Of a stretch of 64,000 nt of DNA, positions 23,066 to 36,105 are shown piece by piece. The stretch is taken from contig JACDOX010000027.1 of assembly GCA_014549065.1 (NCBI GenBank), positions 5,347,257 to 5,411,256 of the forward strand. Direction: 5' to 3'. Both the position numbers and the translations under genes were made by a program. Positions within the stretch are counted from its first letter, which is position 1. Each line of letters opens with the position of its first letter. Below the pieces are notes generated by a model, which worked only from the letters and a program-made list of their open reading frames with translations, made no database searches and was not told where the DNA came from. This stretch comes from Cardinalis cardinalis. Lineage: Eukaryota; Chordata; Aves; Passeriformes; Cardinalidae.

Positions 23066-26000
23066 GCCTCTGAGGTATGTTAATTGGAAGGAATCTGCAA
23101 AAGCTTTGGTACCTCCACACAGCAGGCAGGGACTGCAGTACTGCCCTGGTGGGAATCAGCCTGAAGAAGCTTCCCTCCAGACAGCTCAGCAGCCAGAAGC
23201 AGCAAAGGAAGGTTTGGTGACAGGGGCTTTGGTGTGGGCTGGCTGTACTCAAACGGGCTATTATGAGTTCAGTTATGGCTGCCACTGGATTCCTTTACTC
23301 TTTTGCTCATTTGCTCCACCCCTGTTGCAGGTGTAAGCTTCTAAGCACTGAGAAATTGTTAGTTTCTTTTTTTTTTTTTTCCTCTGAGCTCTTTGATCCT
23401 TTGAGTACTCGAAGTTTCCAATTCCTAGGGTTTGGTGGCTTCTCAGATTTCATTGTTTCCTGCACATCCCCTTTCTTCCTCATGATACTGAAGTCACTAG
23501 CATGACACTGGTAAAAACTTCTTCCAAAGTGTTTTCAAATTCTGGAAGAAGACAGAATTTGGCCAGTTGAATAACTGTATGCAGAAAGTTAAAAAGCAAA
23601 GCCTGGACAACCTCATCTCCCCAAGGCAAACAAAAAATACCAACCAAAAACATTGCCTAAGGTGGAAAAACTGATCTCAGTTCTGCAGGATGTTAGACTG
23701 GGAGGCNGGAGGGGGGAGGAAGCACAGTGTAACATAGACACTATTTCCCAGTAGCTGTAATTTAGCTCTAAGTCTTCTTTCCAAGTCACTTATCTCATTA
23801 AAATCTGTCACATGGCCTTTCCCAAGGCCCATTTGGGGCATTTTCATGTGAGCAGCACAGTGCTTTGGGGGAAGAACCAGCCTGCCCACATCGGAGTGGG
23901 AGCTCTGCAAATGACTTGAAGTCATTTGGCTTCAAGATGCACAGGGCTGAGCTTTACCCACCATGCCAGCTGAAATCATGATCCTCCTCTAAAAGGCAAA
24001 TGCTGCCTCTCCTAGGGAACAACAAAAGATCCTGAATACGGCCTCAAGGTTAATACTTGTTTTTGTTTACAGTGGCATAGGAATTATTTTATGTTCTGCA
24101 CATATGTGACGCACCTGCTAAACTTGAGGATTCTTACTCAGGTAGAAACTTGAGACATATGAGTAAGACAGTGGATTACTCATAGGGAAAATCAGAGTTT
24201 AGAAATTCTTTGTGACATCTGCCATGCATTGTTTTTCAAAGAAGTCTGAAAACTTTGAATTAACCTTGGTACTCTAACTGCAGTTTCTAGGGAGCTGCAA
24301 TAAAGCTTGTGCTCTAATATCTCATAGAATGAGCAAGTGGAAAAAAAAGTCAGTTGGAGGAGAGGGATACAGCAGCATGAGAAATGTAGCCCGTGACATT
24401 TAAGCTCAATTTAATCTTCTGTGACACTAGTAACATTTGTTGGTGACTTAGGGGAGAGGATGTTTGCAGTGGTGGGTGGGATCACGAATGTCATCTGATT
24501 TTAAGGCCTGTGCCTTGGATGAACCATCTTTTCATGATGCTGACAGGGAGTTTTTTATTGAAGCACAGAAATCCCAGTAATGCAGAGTTTGTCATTTGCA
24601 TGCTTTAGTCCAGTATGGCTGATGCAGTATGTATTTTCCATTATTGCTCAGCAACATGTGAAAATCTTGTTCAGGGAAATTCCTTCTCACATGCAGCGAT
24701 AACCAGATCTCCTGGTTGTTCATGACCTGTTTCTATGATACATGTCAGTGAACACTAGATAGAGGACGCCAAACAAATTTTCTCATTAATTCTTGCCAGA
24801 GTATCTGTCCTATAAGAAACACAATTAAACCCATTCCTAATCCCTGAGCTATGCATTTTGCAAGGCTGATGCAATTTCAGCTGATAACATAAATGGATTG
24901 TAATGAAATTCACATGTAGCCAAGGCAGGGCTTTCTGCTTTATAAACAAAGAGACACCAACTGTTTTGGTGGTGTAACGTTTTAAGGAGATGTTTGGTGT
25001 TTCTACTTCAACATACTGTTTCTACATTGCTTTTTTACATTTCTATTCTGCCCTACAGTTCTGCAACTTTGTGAGGGATGTGGGCTTCACTCTCAACCCT
25101 GACATTTTCATTTTTTAAGCCTAAGACTCAGCAGCATTTGGCTTTGTCCTAAGTCTCAAAGAAAAAGAAAAAAAAAGAAAGAAAATGAAACCTAAACCAA
25201 ATCCAGGATGAAATTTGATAAATTCTTCGTAATGTATTATTTCATATAGAAGAGTCAGATGTCATCATGTGGGATTACTTTTCTTAAACTCTGACAGCTT
25301 TATATGTAAAGGAGGAATTCATTCTGCTAGACTTGGCCTACACCATTTCATTTAGCAAGCTAGCGAAAACAAGTGTATATTGTTGGCTTACACATGCATG
25401 CATTTTGATGACTGGATGATGTAATTTATTTGCTATGCTGCTTTTAGTAAAATGTGTGTTTGTTGTACTGCTTTTGATATTTTGATTGGGTTTGATATTT
25501 GTTAAAAAGTGGAAAAAGTGAGTAAAGCTCTTAGTCCTGTTTGGGAACTGATATACTGTCTCTGTTTTGAGTTGCTCTGGAGGAATTAATTTGTGTCTGC
25601 TGGAACAGAGCCCAAAAGTATCTTTTAAATTACACCAGTACATCACCTGTTCTTTGCTAGCTGGAGTCCCAGCAGGACTTGGCATGGTGTGTCCATCCAG
25701 CTGTAGCTCAGACACCACTGCTGTGGGAATCTCCTCAGTGCCTCTGGTGGGCTGGTGGAGCTGTCTCTCCTAAGGGTATCCCTGTTCCATTGCCCTGTAG
25801 CTGTTAGTTAGTCTAGAGAAATGGAGTAGGACTCTGATGTAGGTATCTTCTGAGAAGAAACAGTTTTTCACATCTCTTTTCCTTCTGTCTACATCTCTTT
25901 TGGGGTCTGCCATAAGGACAGTAAAGGTGACTTTTCAGAGGAATCTCTCTCAAAAAAGTGAACCCAGTGCAGGCACTGTGAATAAAGGTAGCAGGAGTCC

Positions 26001-26589
26001 TTAGCTGAAGGTCATTTTCCAAGCTAAAGGGAACGAGTATAAACTTAGAAAGCCAAGCGTGACTTAAACCAAACAAAAAAAAAGAAAAAAAACCCAAAAC
26101 CAAAAACACCTGCAAAACCCAGGAGACTGCCAGATTGCAAAAAGTCCTTATCTTTTGAGTCCTTGCTCATGAGCCAGCCAATTTTGTTAAGTATACAGCC
26201 CAGAAACTTATTATTANTAATAACCATAGGCTTTTGTCTGGTGCAATAGATAGCAGCGTCACAGATTTGCCAAGTGATCCGGTCTTAGACGGGTTTAGTG
26301 CCTTGGCAAGGATAGGCTGGAACCTCTATTCCATGCTTTAAAAACAGAATTGAAATTAACGTGTAAAACTGTAACTAAGTTAACAAGGGCCCCAAACTGT
26401 GTTAACAAGTTCCATATAGTCCCAGGGGGGCACATTAAAACTCTGAGGTGCAAGGCCTGACAGAGTGGGACCTTTCCTGTATATTTAGAAGTTACATTTG
26501 GATAATTTTTTGTTTCATTAATAAAAAGGAGATGGATAATTGCATCGGAAGAAGCCATTTGTTGTCATGCCAGAGGAGCACAGGGGGTA
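23066..26589. other. Unique non-coding DNA
   Basis: Contains a poly-T run near 23366-23381 and an A-rich purine tract at 25157-25195. An AC-rich/poly-A patch lies near 26068-26105. From about 23708 to 26216 there are no N bases at all, the longest such gap in the window. No gene is recognised. A 126-codon minus frame at 25338-25718 has no domain features. Confidence 0.55.
25157..25195. repeat. A-rich low-complexity tract
   Basis: AAAGAAAAAGAAAAAAAAAG-type purine run. No element end is recognised next to it. Confidence 0.85.
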
Positions 26590-27550
26590 CATGATAAAGG
26601 CTCAGGTTTGCACGATTGCAGCTCTGGCATGCCAGATCCATCCTGGGTGGTCACTGCATGCTTGGAGCCAGGACCATGACACTGTGCTACAGTTGTGGTA
26701 GGGGCTTTTAAAAATCACACTCAGCAATCTCTGCTCTTGGCTGCCATCTCCTCTCCCAGGCAAAGCCCTGTGAGCTTGGGCACAGATAATAAATACATCA
26801 TTCACTGAGACATTCAGAGCAGGGCTTGGCCATTATGCAGCTGATTGCATAGGGACTGAATGTGAGCACAGACACAGATCCTGCTGACAGGCTTGAATTA
26901 CACAAGGTAAGACTCAGCAAAGCCTGGAATTCTTATGGTTTTAGTCAGTGGTTCTCCCCAAAATGCTGAGAGCAGGTTTGTAATTGAAGACACATGATCC
27001 AGTATAGTGAGTACAGAGGTCTTGTTCTCCAGAAATTACTTGTGTCTGGGGAGGAAAAACAGCAAAGGGCTGCATTTCCCTCCTTACTGACACAGCAGCC
27101 TGGGCAGGACACAAAGTAAATGTGACACAATTGCAAACCACCATCCCTGCCTGACGTTGTTCCAGTCTGCATGAAGGGTTGCAGTTCCCTCTCCAGCCCA
27201 TTCCAGGGCAGGGGCATTGCCCTTCTGGTGCAAGGCACATGGTAGCAGGGACTGAGCTGACCCAACCATCTCTCCTGTCTCTGCTGGTCCCTGTCAGTCC
27301 AGGCTCAAGCTGTGCTTCCCCACACACCTCACCAGAGCTGAGGAGCTGCCCACAAATCCCCAGCTCTGACTGTGGTCTTGCATCCCCTAGGAATCCAGCC
27401 ACAATTCCAAATGTCTCTGAGAGACATTTGTTCTGGATGAAGAAGGCGGTACAGTTTTGTCCACTTTGCAGGAGTTTGTATTTTTGGTAAGAATCCTTTT
27501 CTTTTAGAATCTTTTTATTTTTTTTGTCCCTCTCTTCTCTATCCCTCATT
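26590..27550. other. Locally GC-richer non-coding stretch with open frames on both strands
   Basis: The minus strand is open for 202 codons from an ATG at 27549 down to 26941, and other frames on both strands stay open for about 100 codons. The first part of the minus frame (Arg/Lys/Glu-rich, from the pyrimidine tract at 27490-27549) is a composition effect. The remainder has several Cys and Gly/Pro but no domain I recognise. Simultaneous openness on both strands points to composition rather than a gene. An unannotated non-coding RNA exon cannot be excluded. Confidence 0.35.
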
Positions 27551-30500
27551 CCTGCCTAAACTGAAAGAAGCCACATTATATCTGAGTTCTACTCTGCAGA
27601 GCATGGATTTGAAATTAGCAGAATGAGTTAGTCCACTCCTAGTTTATTAAAAACTGTTTTTCTGGAGCTGATAAGGAAACCAATTAAAAGCCATGAAGTC
27701 TATTTTCATAATAATGCTAAATGGGGCACTTCATAAATTGAAGATTCACCATGCAAGGAAAAAGTGATGTATTTTAGTTTAATAAAATGAGTTCAGAATT
27801 CTTTAAAGAGTAGGATAGTAACTTTTTTTTCCACTTGTTTTGAATTTCATCCTTAATTCTTGCCCCTTATTTAAACAAACTTCCTGCACACAGCCAGGAG
27901 GCAGTGGAACAGCTGTTATGTGGACTGAAAGCAATGGGATATTTGCTTGAGGACATGGCAGAAGAGGGTCAATTGTATGCAGTGAACAAATAATTTATTA
28001 GGTCGNCCTCATTTCTTCTTTGTCATTTTATCTGTGAACAGAACATAATTTCAGCAGAGCTGTTTGGTTTTCTGAGTTTGACACATGGAAACATAAATAA
28101 ACAAATGTGACTGCTGAATTTCTCATGCACTTTAATAGCTTATGCAACTAGATATTCAAACATATTGCTTTTGCTCTTTTAATTGGATATGTAGTACTGG
28201 TTTCAGTCTCCTAGCTGAGTAGGAGTTATTGACCTCTGGGATAAATTGATGTGNGAAAATCAAAATGTATTTTCTATAAGATTTCTGCTGAATCATTTTA
28301 GAATTCTGGGCACAGAATTATTTTTCAAAGATTTGGGGAACAGGAAGCAGACTGGAAAGAAATCAGAAAAATAAAAAAAATATATAGTCAAAATGAGTTT
28401 ATTTCCCCACTTGAGACAAATGTGCGAAGAAAGTTAGTTATTTTGACTGTTTCTATTAGGNATTTAGCCATATTAGTTAGCAGATATGATCACAGCTTTA
28501 AAGGAGTTTTAACTTTAAAAGCAAGAGGGCTTTGTTGATACTGTCTGTAAGCAGTGTTATAACTTTCACTCATGTCTAAATGTGGTATGCATATTAAGGG
28601 CCTATTCTGGTAGCAATAAATATGGTTTAGCAAAATTTGTATTTTGATATGCATGGAAGTAAATCAGCAGAAGATTGGGTGAACTGAAATGTGTAAACTT
28701 TTCTAGCTGAAGGAACTGAATTACTGAAATGCAAAACTAGTTACCTGCTTCATTAAGAACTATGAGTAGAGACAATTTCTATGGAAAAAAGTGATGGGAA
28801 GCAATTGGCTAGAGAGTGATTGCAGAGATAGTGTTGGTGCTAATTGACTTGTTCAGGATGTACACAAAATCGGATTTGCCAATCNTATGTGCTTTTTGTA
28901 AATGATAATATTATGGCAATTAAAGGATAAATCACTTTTCCATGATGTTGCTGTATTAACTTAAAGTGATCATCTGGGTTTAATTCAGATCTGAGAAGAA
29001 ACAATTTATTTTAAAGTGTTACCTTTCAAGTCTTATTTCTTCGTGTGTGCTCTGAGTGCTTTTTGTCTGCTATATATTGACGGTTCTCATGCTCAGACTG
29101 CTGATCCTAAGGGTGTTCATATAAACAGATGTTCCTCATATTCTGTCTGGGTTATTTTTTTCCCCTTCTTTATAGAAGTCATAATTCTACTGTATGTAGT
29201 GCTGTAGACATTTTCATGGTAGAAAGCCACAGTGTCTTTCATAAATGCTGTTTCCCATGATAGACNAAAAAGCGCGCGGATCCCGTGGTGATGGATGTTC
29301 ATTGGAGGCAGCCTGGGCTTCAGCAGGAGGAAACAGATACGTGAGACCCCAAGGCAGTGTTTCTTGTGGGCAGGACNTAGGGGGAAACAGCCTAAAATGT
29401 AAAAATTAACTTATTAAGAGATATTTTACTCAGTAGGTTGGANAGAAAACTTAAATTCTCATCTGTAAAGGTTTTGGTTTGGTTTTTTGGTTTTTTTTAC
29501 ACTGCGCTTCAGCTATTTCGCTTTCAATTTGCAGAATTTCCTNTGCACACAGAACAATTATTTCTCCCATGATTACATGATGAACCAGGAGGGCTTAGCT
29601 AATAGGGAGGCTTCTCCTTGGCTTCAGATCCTGAGGGTCTGCTGTGCAGGCTAGCACTGANGAGATCAGGCTAATAGCTGCAGGAGGAAGGGGTCTGAAA
29701 ACTCCAAATCAAGAGATCACTCATATTGAACAAGAAACACAGAACCCTCTCCTTGGAAGTGGGCTGAGGATTTATGGATTTTTGGAGAACTTTTTTCTTT
29801 ACTCTTGCAGCAGATGTGGAGGAGTGATGGATTTTGTTTTAATCCAACCCTGTAGGATGAGAGAAAATGGAGTTATGTTGAACTGGCTACAGAAAAAAAA
29901 AAACCTCTGCATTTGCTACAAATAGATAAAATGTATCTCACTGTTTGTAGAACTTAGAGTGAAAAACGAACTACAACATGGAGACAGCATGACTTCTGTT
30001 TGTAAGTATCGGTATTTCATGCTGAGAATTCCTTTAGCTGAGTAGATGCATTTTAAAAGTATCTGAAGATTAGAAAATCTGACTCCAAAAAAGGTAATTT
30101 AATGGATTAAATGTACAGGAATTAAATTATTCTTCACGCAGGACAGAGTGGAGTTGCCCATTGGNCAGCTGTTCATGCAGTTTCCATGTCATTCTTGAGC
30201 CTGGTACCCTCTGAACCCGTGCTCACAAGTTGACACTGTGTTTTGCAAACTGGCCATTAACACTTGCCTTTGTCACCCTGCATGGGTGAGCCATACAGTG
30301 AGCTAGCTGGCTGCAGGATGAACAAGTGGTTTTGAAATCCTTTTTATTTCAGTAATTCAGGTTCTCAAACAGCAGGAGGGAAAAAAAAATCCCAAAAATA
30401 TTAACATTGTATCAGTTTTCTGAACTACTGACCAAACCACATGTTCTGATCTTCAGTAATATGTTTTCACTCATTTTTCTTTCATTTTCCATCTTTCCTT

Positions 30501-32819
30501 AACCCTTCTCCCCTTTTTATGCGAAGCCCCCCTGACAGGCTCCTTTCTTCTTCTCCCCCTAGCTTGTATCCATTTTGGATATTCTCCTTCTGATGTTCTC
30601 CTCCTAAAGATTAACTATTTCCTCAAGCTCTGTTAGTAGGATATTACAGAAACTAAGCAGCATAGATTATAGTATATCAAGTGCTTTACACTGTATATCA
30701 AAACTGGTTGCAGATAGCTGTTAAAATCATTTGCCTTCAATATCTTACCTCTGCTGGAGTAGATGGCAGTGGTTTCATTGGCTTTGATGAGGAGACACCT
30801 GATCATTCCCCTGGTTTCAAATATGCCCAGGGGTCACAGCAAGAGGCATCATCCAGAAAGGTTCAGATTCTAGCGCAAGCCCTGACTGCACCCCTGAGGG
30901 TTTCAGTAGGATATGAAAGAGAACGTTCAGCTGCCTAGAAATCCTCTCTATAAATAGTGGTGAGGGAACTGTGGGGTGCTCTGCTGCGTTAGAAGATACC
31001 ACATTAATGTGGAAAATGCAGTGTGAGAGGAACTGATCTTTTTGAAAACCTGTGTTTGGAGGTGCCAAGCACCTGAGAACATGATGCTGAGTAGTGAATT
31101 GCTGTATCAATATTTTGACAGAGATGAAGCCTCCATGGAAGGAGAAAAGTATAGAGTAAGGTAGCTTTGTGCCTCTGTGGTTTATTTTGAAGGATTTCTG
31201 GTCATTCTAACAGTCTCACCATGTCCTGGCACCTCTCGGTGTGTGCTGACAATCTTTGTGCTTCAGCGAGATCAAGCCATTGAGGCCATAACTGATCAGT
31301 TGTGTTGGCAGCTCTCAGTGTAAGGGGAACCTGATGAGGATCCTGTGCAGCTGTCTCAAGACAAAGTGAGCTCAGGACCCACAAGGAGCATTATCTTCAG
31401 TTGAATATTGAAATATTTGTCTCTGTTCGAGTTTTTCTTAACACTGTTGAATTCTTTCTTCAGCCTGAACAAGCAACATCTACTGTGCTGAACAGAAGAC
31501 TCTTGATTATTCTGAGCAACTTATCTGTGTTTGTTCTCTTCAAAAATGTTTTGTTAGCAAAGTCACTTCTTAGAGCTGAGCAACACCAGGCAAGGAAGCC
31601 AGTGTGCACTTTGCTGAAGAAACGATGATCCTTGCTTGTACTTCTTAGACCTAGAGGGTCCAGTGGTCACTGACAAATGTGTGCAACCCCCTTCTTCACT
31701 GGGCAGGCATGGTTGTCCCTGTTCTTGAGTAAGGAACTAAAAAAATTGTAAATTCCAAGTGGCTTTCCAAACCGTAGACTTTCCATGATGCTGTTTTGTC
31801 TGTACTGTAAGATCTGGCTCACCCTTTGAACTGAAATGTTCAGACTGGCATTCCAAAGCTTAAGGAACAACTGAGACCTTCCAGAGATAAGAAAATTACA
31901 TAGATTCATAAAATATTTAGTTTACAATTAACACATGAAAACACAATGTGTGTTCCTATTTCTTGATGCAAGTAAGATATCATGTGTAGGAAATAAATCT
32001 CTGTAAGATTACACTATTTTTTTTTCTTCAAAAGACATTTTTCCTTTAAGGTTACAGTATTTATATTTTTAAAAATATATCTTGGGGTTCACTGTTTTCC
32101 TTTTTAGCATGCTTTGCCTATCACACTCCCCCAATGATGCCACAGTGTTTGTCTTCTGAAGCTTGTTCCCTTCCTGTGAAAAAAAATGCATGTCTTTTGT
32201 GTATATAATAGATATGATCTCTCTTTGAAATCTGTGCTACTCCTGGCACATAGAGCAGACTGCAGAGGAGGTGGAGTTGGAAAATGTGGTGCCAGTGAGC
32301 TCCCTCCTCACTAGGCTCTAGGCCTGTAGGTGACCCTCCCCATCCTGATCCTGCCTGAGAGCAGATGGTGCCCGCACAGGGACTGGACNGGTCCAGGGTA
32401 AAGACACAAGTCCATCCCAGCTCTGGTGAGGAAGAGGACGTCACATTCTCACAGGTTTTAGTAAGGAGAAAACATTGTCATTGTGTTATCATTATCATCC
32501 TCTCCACTTCTGGCTACAGTGTTTTGCAGTAGTCTCATCCCAAGTCTGTTAGGTATTTTCACATTTTTTTGACACCTCTAAAGGAAAAGTGACATTTCTC
32601 TTTTCTCCACTTCAGAGAAAAATGCAGNAAACACCCTTCACACAAAAATGTCNAAGATTACATTCTTCCGCATATTTTTCAGTGATCTGCAGATTTGTGT
32701 CACATGGTGACTGTTAAAGCCTGCATTCAAAACATTTCTCCAGAGAGCACGCTCAGGTTGCGATATGGTTAAACCCTAACTAAAAATTAGGAACATTTTG
32801 AATATCTGCTTGAGAAATT
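27551..32819. other. Unique non-coding DNA
   Basis: AT-rich with no recognised repeats. It contains a very short CpG-dense motif at 29272-29286 (reported as a finding). A pyrimidine-rich tract lies around 30475-30620, and another T-run near 32018-32027. Frames are short and unremarkable. Confidence 0.55.
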
Positions 32820-33260
32820 TAATTATATAATGATTTGAAATTTTTAGGCTTCAGTATCTGTAAGAATGCTACTTAATTTCCTGGAAATGCTATTAGACTT
32901 AAGCTCTGATCAGCTGGAATATTTTATTCATAATCATGTGGCTCTCAGTGCCCATAATTAACAATTGTGTGTCAATTTGTCAAGCACCATAAAAGACAAA
33001 TGGGAAGGCAAACTGTACTCTCACTTTTGCTTTTTCAGCAAATATTTTTCATTATAAATCTCATTTTCTAGAGGAGTTCTGAGATTACTTTGGTATTTTA
33101 GTCATTTAAAAACAAACAGTAGTCGGTTTGCAATTACACGCGTTCCTGACCGGAAATGCTTCTGGATACGGTATTGCAGTTTATCTTACTGTTTGTCAAT
33201 AACAGAGAGGAATTTTCCTTCTGTAAGCTGTCAGAAATATCTGGCAGGTAACTAAATTGT
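32820..33260. promoter_or_regulatory. Candidate conserved non-coding block with CpG cluster
   Basis: Judged on pattern only. It carries a homeodomain/SOX-like cluster (CATAATTAACAATTGTG near 32953-32969) and TTTGTCAAGCACC. Five CpGs fall within 33121-33180 (TCGG, ACGCG, CCGG, ACGG) in otherwise CpG-poor, AT-rich DNA. No long frame is open. Retained CpGs in unique DNA often mark conserved or unmethylated regulatory sequence, but base pattern alone cannot show conservation. Confidence 0.28.
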
Positions 33261-35774
33261 CCTTTTCAGTTTTGGGTAGATGATGATCTGCTGTGCTGCC
33301 TCTGCTCCTGGTCTGCCACACACAGCATTGCAAGGTGCACAACTCCTCAGAAAATCAGGNTCTGCTCCTTTTCTCTTTCTTTTCCTCTTTCCTCTTTCAT
33401 TTCTCAGTTCATTCCCAGTGATGGGAGCTATGTTAGTGAGGGTAGGACATGATCATTTTATTAATTTCTGAGTNAAGTAAATTGACAGTAAATCACCATC
33501 AGGCATCTGAAGGATGATAGTTAAAATGAATGAAAAAAAATCAATCGATGGTTCCAGCAGCAGTTGCACACTCCCTGGTAGTGGCTGTCATCACACCACC
33601 TTTCTTCAGAAGGTAAAAAACCTCCTGTTCTGTGCAGGTAGAAATCAGACTTCAACAGAGGCAAATATTGATAGGGTTAAGGCATTTATTCTAATAACAC
33701 TTCACTAGACAGTCTNGATTCCTATCCTACCTGCTGAATCTACCCATCTCAGTACACATCTGTGATTTCTGTAGGGAACAGGTTTGTAAGCAGAGTTTAG
33801 CAATTTTCTGTATTCATTTTGTATGCCTGTCATACTTTTTTTTCCAGAAATCCCAGTACATAAATGCCGGTTTAGAAGCAGAGGTTCATTTTTCCTTATT
33901 TATCGNAGGTAATACTCCTATAGGACCTATACACATAATAAATGTAAACATACAAACAAACAAAACCTCCTGAAAATTGTGAAAATTGAGTAGCTGGTGC
34001 ATTTTCTAGCATTGTGGGGTTTGAGTTTCCTGGTTTGTTTTATTTTTTCCAATTTTTTTTTCTTACCTACTTGTGTTCATTGGTTACCCCATAACACTTC
34101 CAGTCATAGCTGTTGCTGGTCACCAGGCACAGTGGCAGGAGATGGAGAGACTGACACTTCTTCTTCCANAGACGAGACTAATATCATGCTAATCCTGGCT
34201 GGTGACCCTCTGTAACTATTTTTCATTCCTATAGAACAAAGAAAATATGGAATAACCTATTTTAGTGGGGAGGAAAAAGGTGGAAATTCTTTTGTCTACT
34301 TGAGTGCCTTGAAGGTGGGGTTTAAGACTTAGTAAGTCCTGGAATTTAAATCGTAGCAGTGGAAGACCAAGGGATTTATGTGGGTAACCTGGGATTTGTT
34401 TTATTACATTTAAGTTTCATGTATGACCTTTAGTCACTTGCTGGAGCAGAAAGCAAATGCAACAGAAGGGGCAGGAGGATGTGAGCAAATTATTCTTGGC
34501 TGTGAAATGGTTCACCTCAACCCTGCTTTGAAAGAACCCCTTGCTGGGCATGGAGTAGCCATGATTGCAAGGCTCTCTCTGACTACAGAGCCTTTTCAAA
34601 ATGCTGTTACATAAATGCCACACATTGGCTCATTCTGCGGATCCTTTTCTCACTAGGAACTGTACTAAAACTTCTAAGAGGTTTATGAAATGGGTATTAG
34701 ACAGAAATATTTTTTCTAAATGGGATTAAGTCCAAAATTCAGTCTTTAAAGTTCTCTTACATTCCTTAAACTACCACAGTCCATTTCCCATGTGTCTATA
34801 CTCGCATTTATTTTCTTAACATTCTTTTTTAAAATTATCGGGCCCAACTTGACTTTTTTTATTGTTCTCTTTTTTTTTTTGATCCTTCTGGTGTAGTTCC
34901 CCTTCTATTTCAAATGTCTTTAACTTTTCTACTCTCTCTTTTGCTTTTCACTTAGAATTTAAATGCTGTGCCAACAAAGCACTGAAGTAAAAGCTTATGT
35001 TTTGATGTGATGATATTCCCCAGTGCCTTTGACCCACCATTCACAGTAAAGCTTTACTCCTTGCCGGATGACTCATCTCAGGAAATAACTTTTTGTAATG
35101 GATGTGTTTTGTGTAAATATCCAATGCCAGCTCCGTATTAAAGAGTTCAGTTGTTTATGAGAGAATACTGGCCTGTATCTTTCAATAGGCNAGCTTGTCA
35201 GTGTAGTACTACAGCTGAGATTTAAACCATTTTGCCTTGAAATCTTCGTTTGGAGCATCCCCCACTGCTGCTGTAATCGCATCTCTTTTTATGATTCTGG
35301 TGATGGATCCATGAGTTTGAGGTGGATCTTAGGAGAGCTGTGCAGTTATAGATACTGAAGATGAACTTCTGAGTGTTCTAGTTTAAAGACAGGCCAGAGT
35401 GGTAGCTATGGAGTGCCATAAACATCTAGCAGCAAGGCAGATGACCACATAGTGTTTTCATTCCCCCTCACAGTGGACTTCATCAGGTAAAATACAAATA
35501 TCACTTATCAAAACCCTCTGATATGGGGGTTTTCCCCCTATACCTAGACAATACTGACTTTCTCTTTGCCTAAGATTTAGAAAAGGACAATGGAAACTAG
35601 GTTTTATCATCTTCTTTCAGAAGTGAGATGAAAGAACAGATTCGGGCTAGAGGGCTTGAACACTCCCTTGGCATATGGAGTTCAGGAACATACAGTCTCT
35701 TGACAGATGNGTCATCTTAGAAGTGTTTGAGGTCTTTTCCTTCTATTTTTCCCATTGGAAGGCTGATTCCAAGC
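33261..35774. other. Unique non-coding DNA
   Basis: Includes a TC-rich tract at 33361-33410 and T-runs near 34050 and 34869. At 34417-34623 both strands are open for just over 60 codons, without recognisable content. Confidence 0.55.
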
Positions 35775-36105
35775 CCAGTTAATGGTTAGGAACTTTATTT
35801 GCATACCTAGCCTAAATATATTCACGAACAACCTTTATCCATTTGTTTTGTGACACCATTACCTTTTATCTTGAATAGTTCTTTATTAATAATTAATAGG
35901 GTATTAATTAATATTTAATAGAGAGCAAACACATCCTCCCTTACCTTTCCCCTTAGCTGTTTCGCTTCATTTTGCTAGACCAAACAATCTAAGCTCCTTT
36001 AATCTCCCTTGAAGAAAAACAGCTCTCTCCAAAATTATTTTTGCAGACATTTTCTACACCTGGTCTATTTTCATTTTATTATGATGATGGCCAAACTCCA
36101 ATTTG
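35775..36105 (-). mobile_element. Old CR1 fragment, minus strand
   Basis: The plus strand carries AGAGAGCAAACACATCCTCC, then TTTTGCTAGACCAAACAATC followed by TAAGCTCCTTTAATCTCCCT, then ACACCTGGTCTATTTTCATT. These correspond in order to the old CR1 blocks 'agagagcaatcatatc', 'ggctaaacaagccaagctcctttagtctcc' and 'gcacctgttccagttt'. Similarity is low, so this is an ancient copy. An AT-rich insertion with inverted-repeat character (35881-35922, TTAATAATTAAT / ATTAATTAATATTTAAT) interrupts it. Both edges are approximate. Confidence 0.65.

Noticed and set aside
26941..27549. 202-codon minus-strand ATG frame
   Set aside because: The region is GC-richer and open on both strands. The N-terminal part is translated from a pyrimidine tract and no domain is visible.
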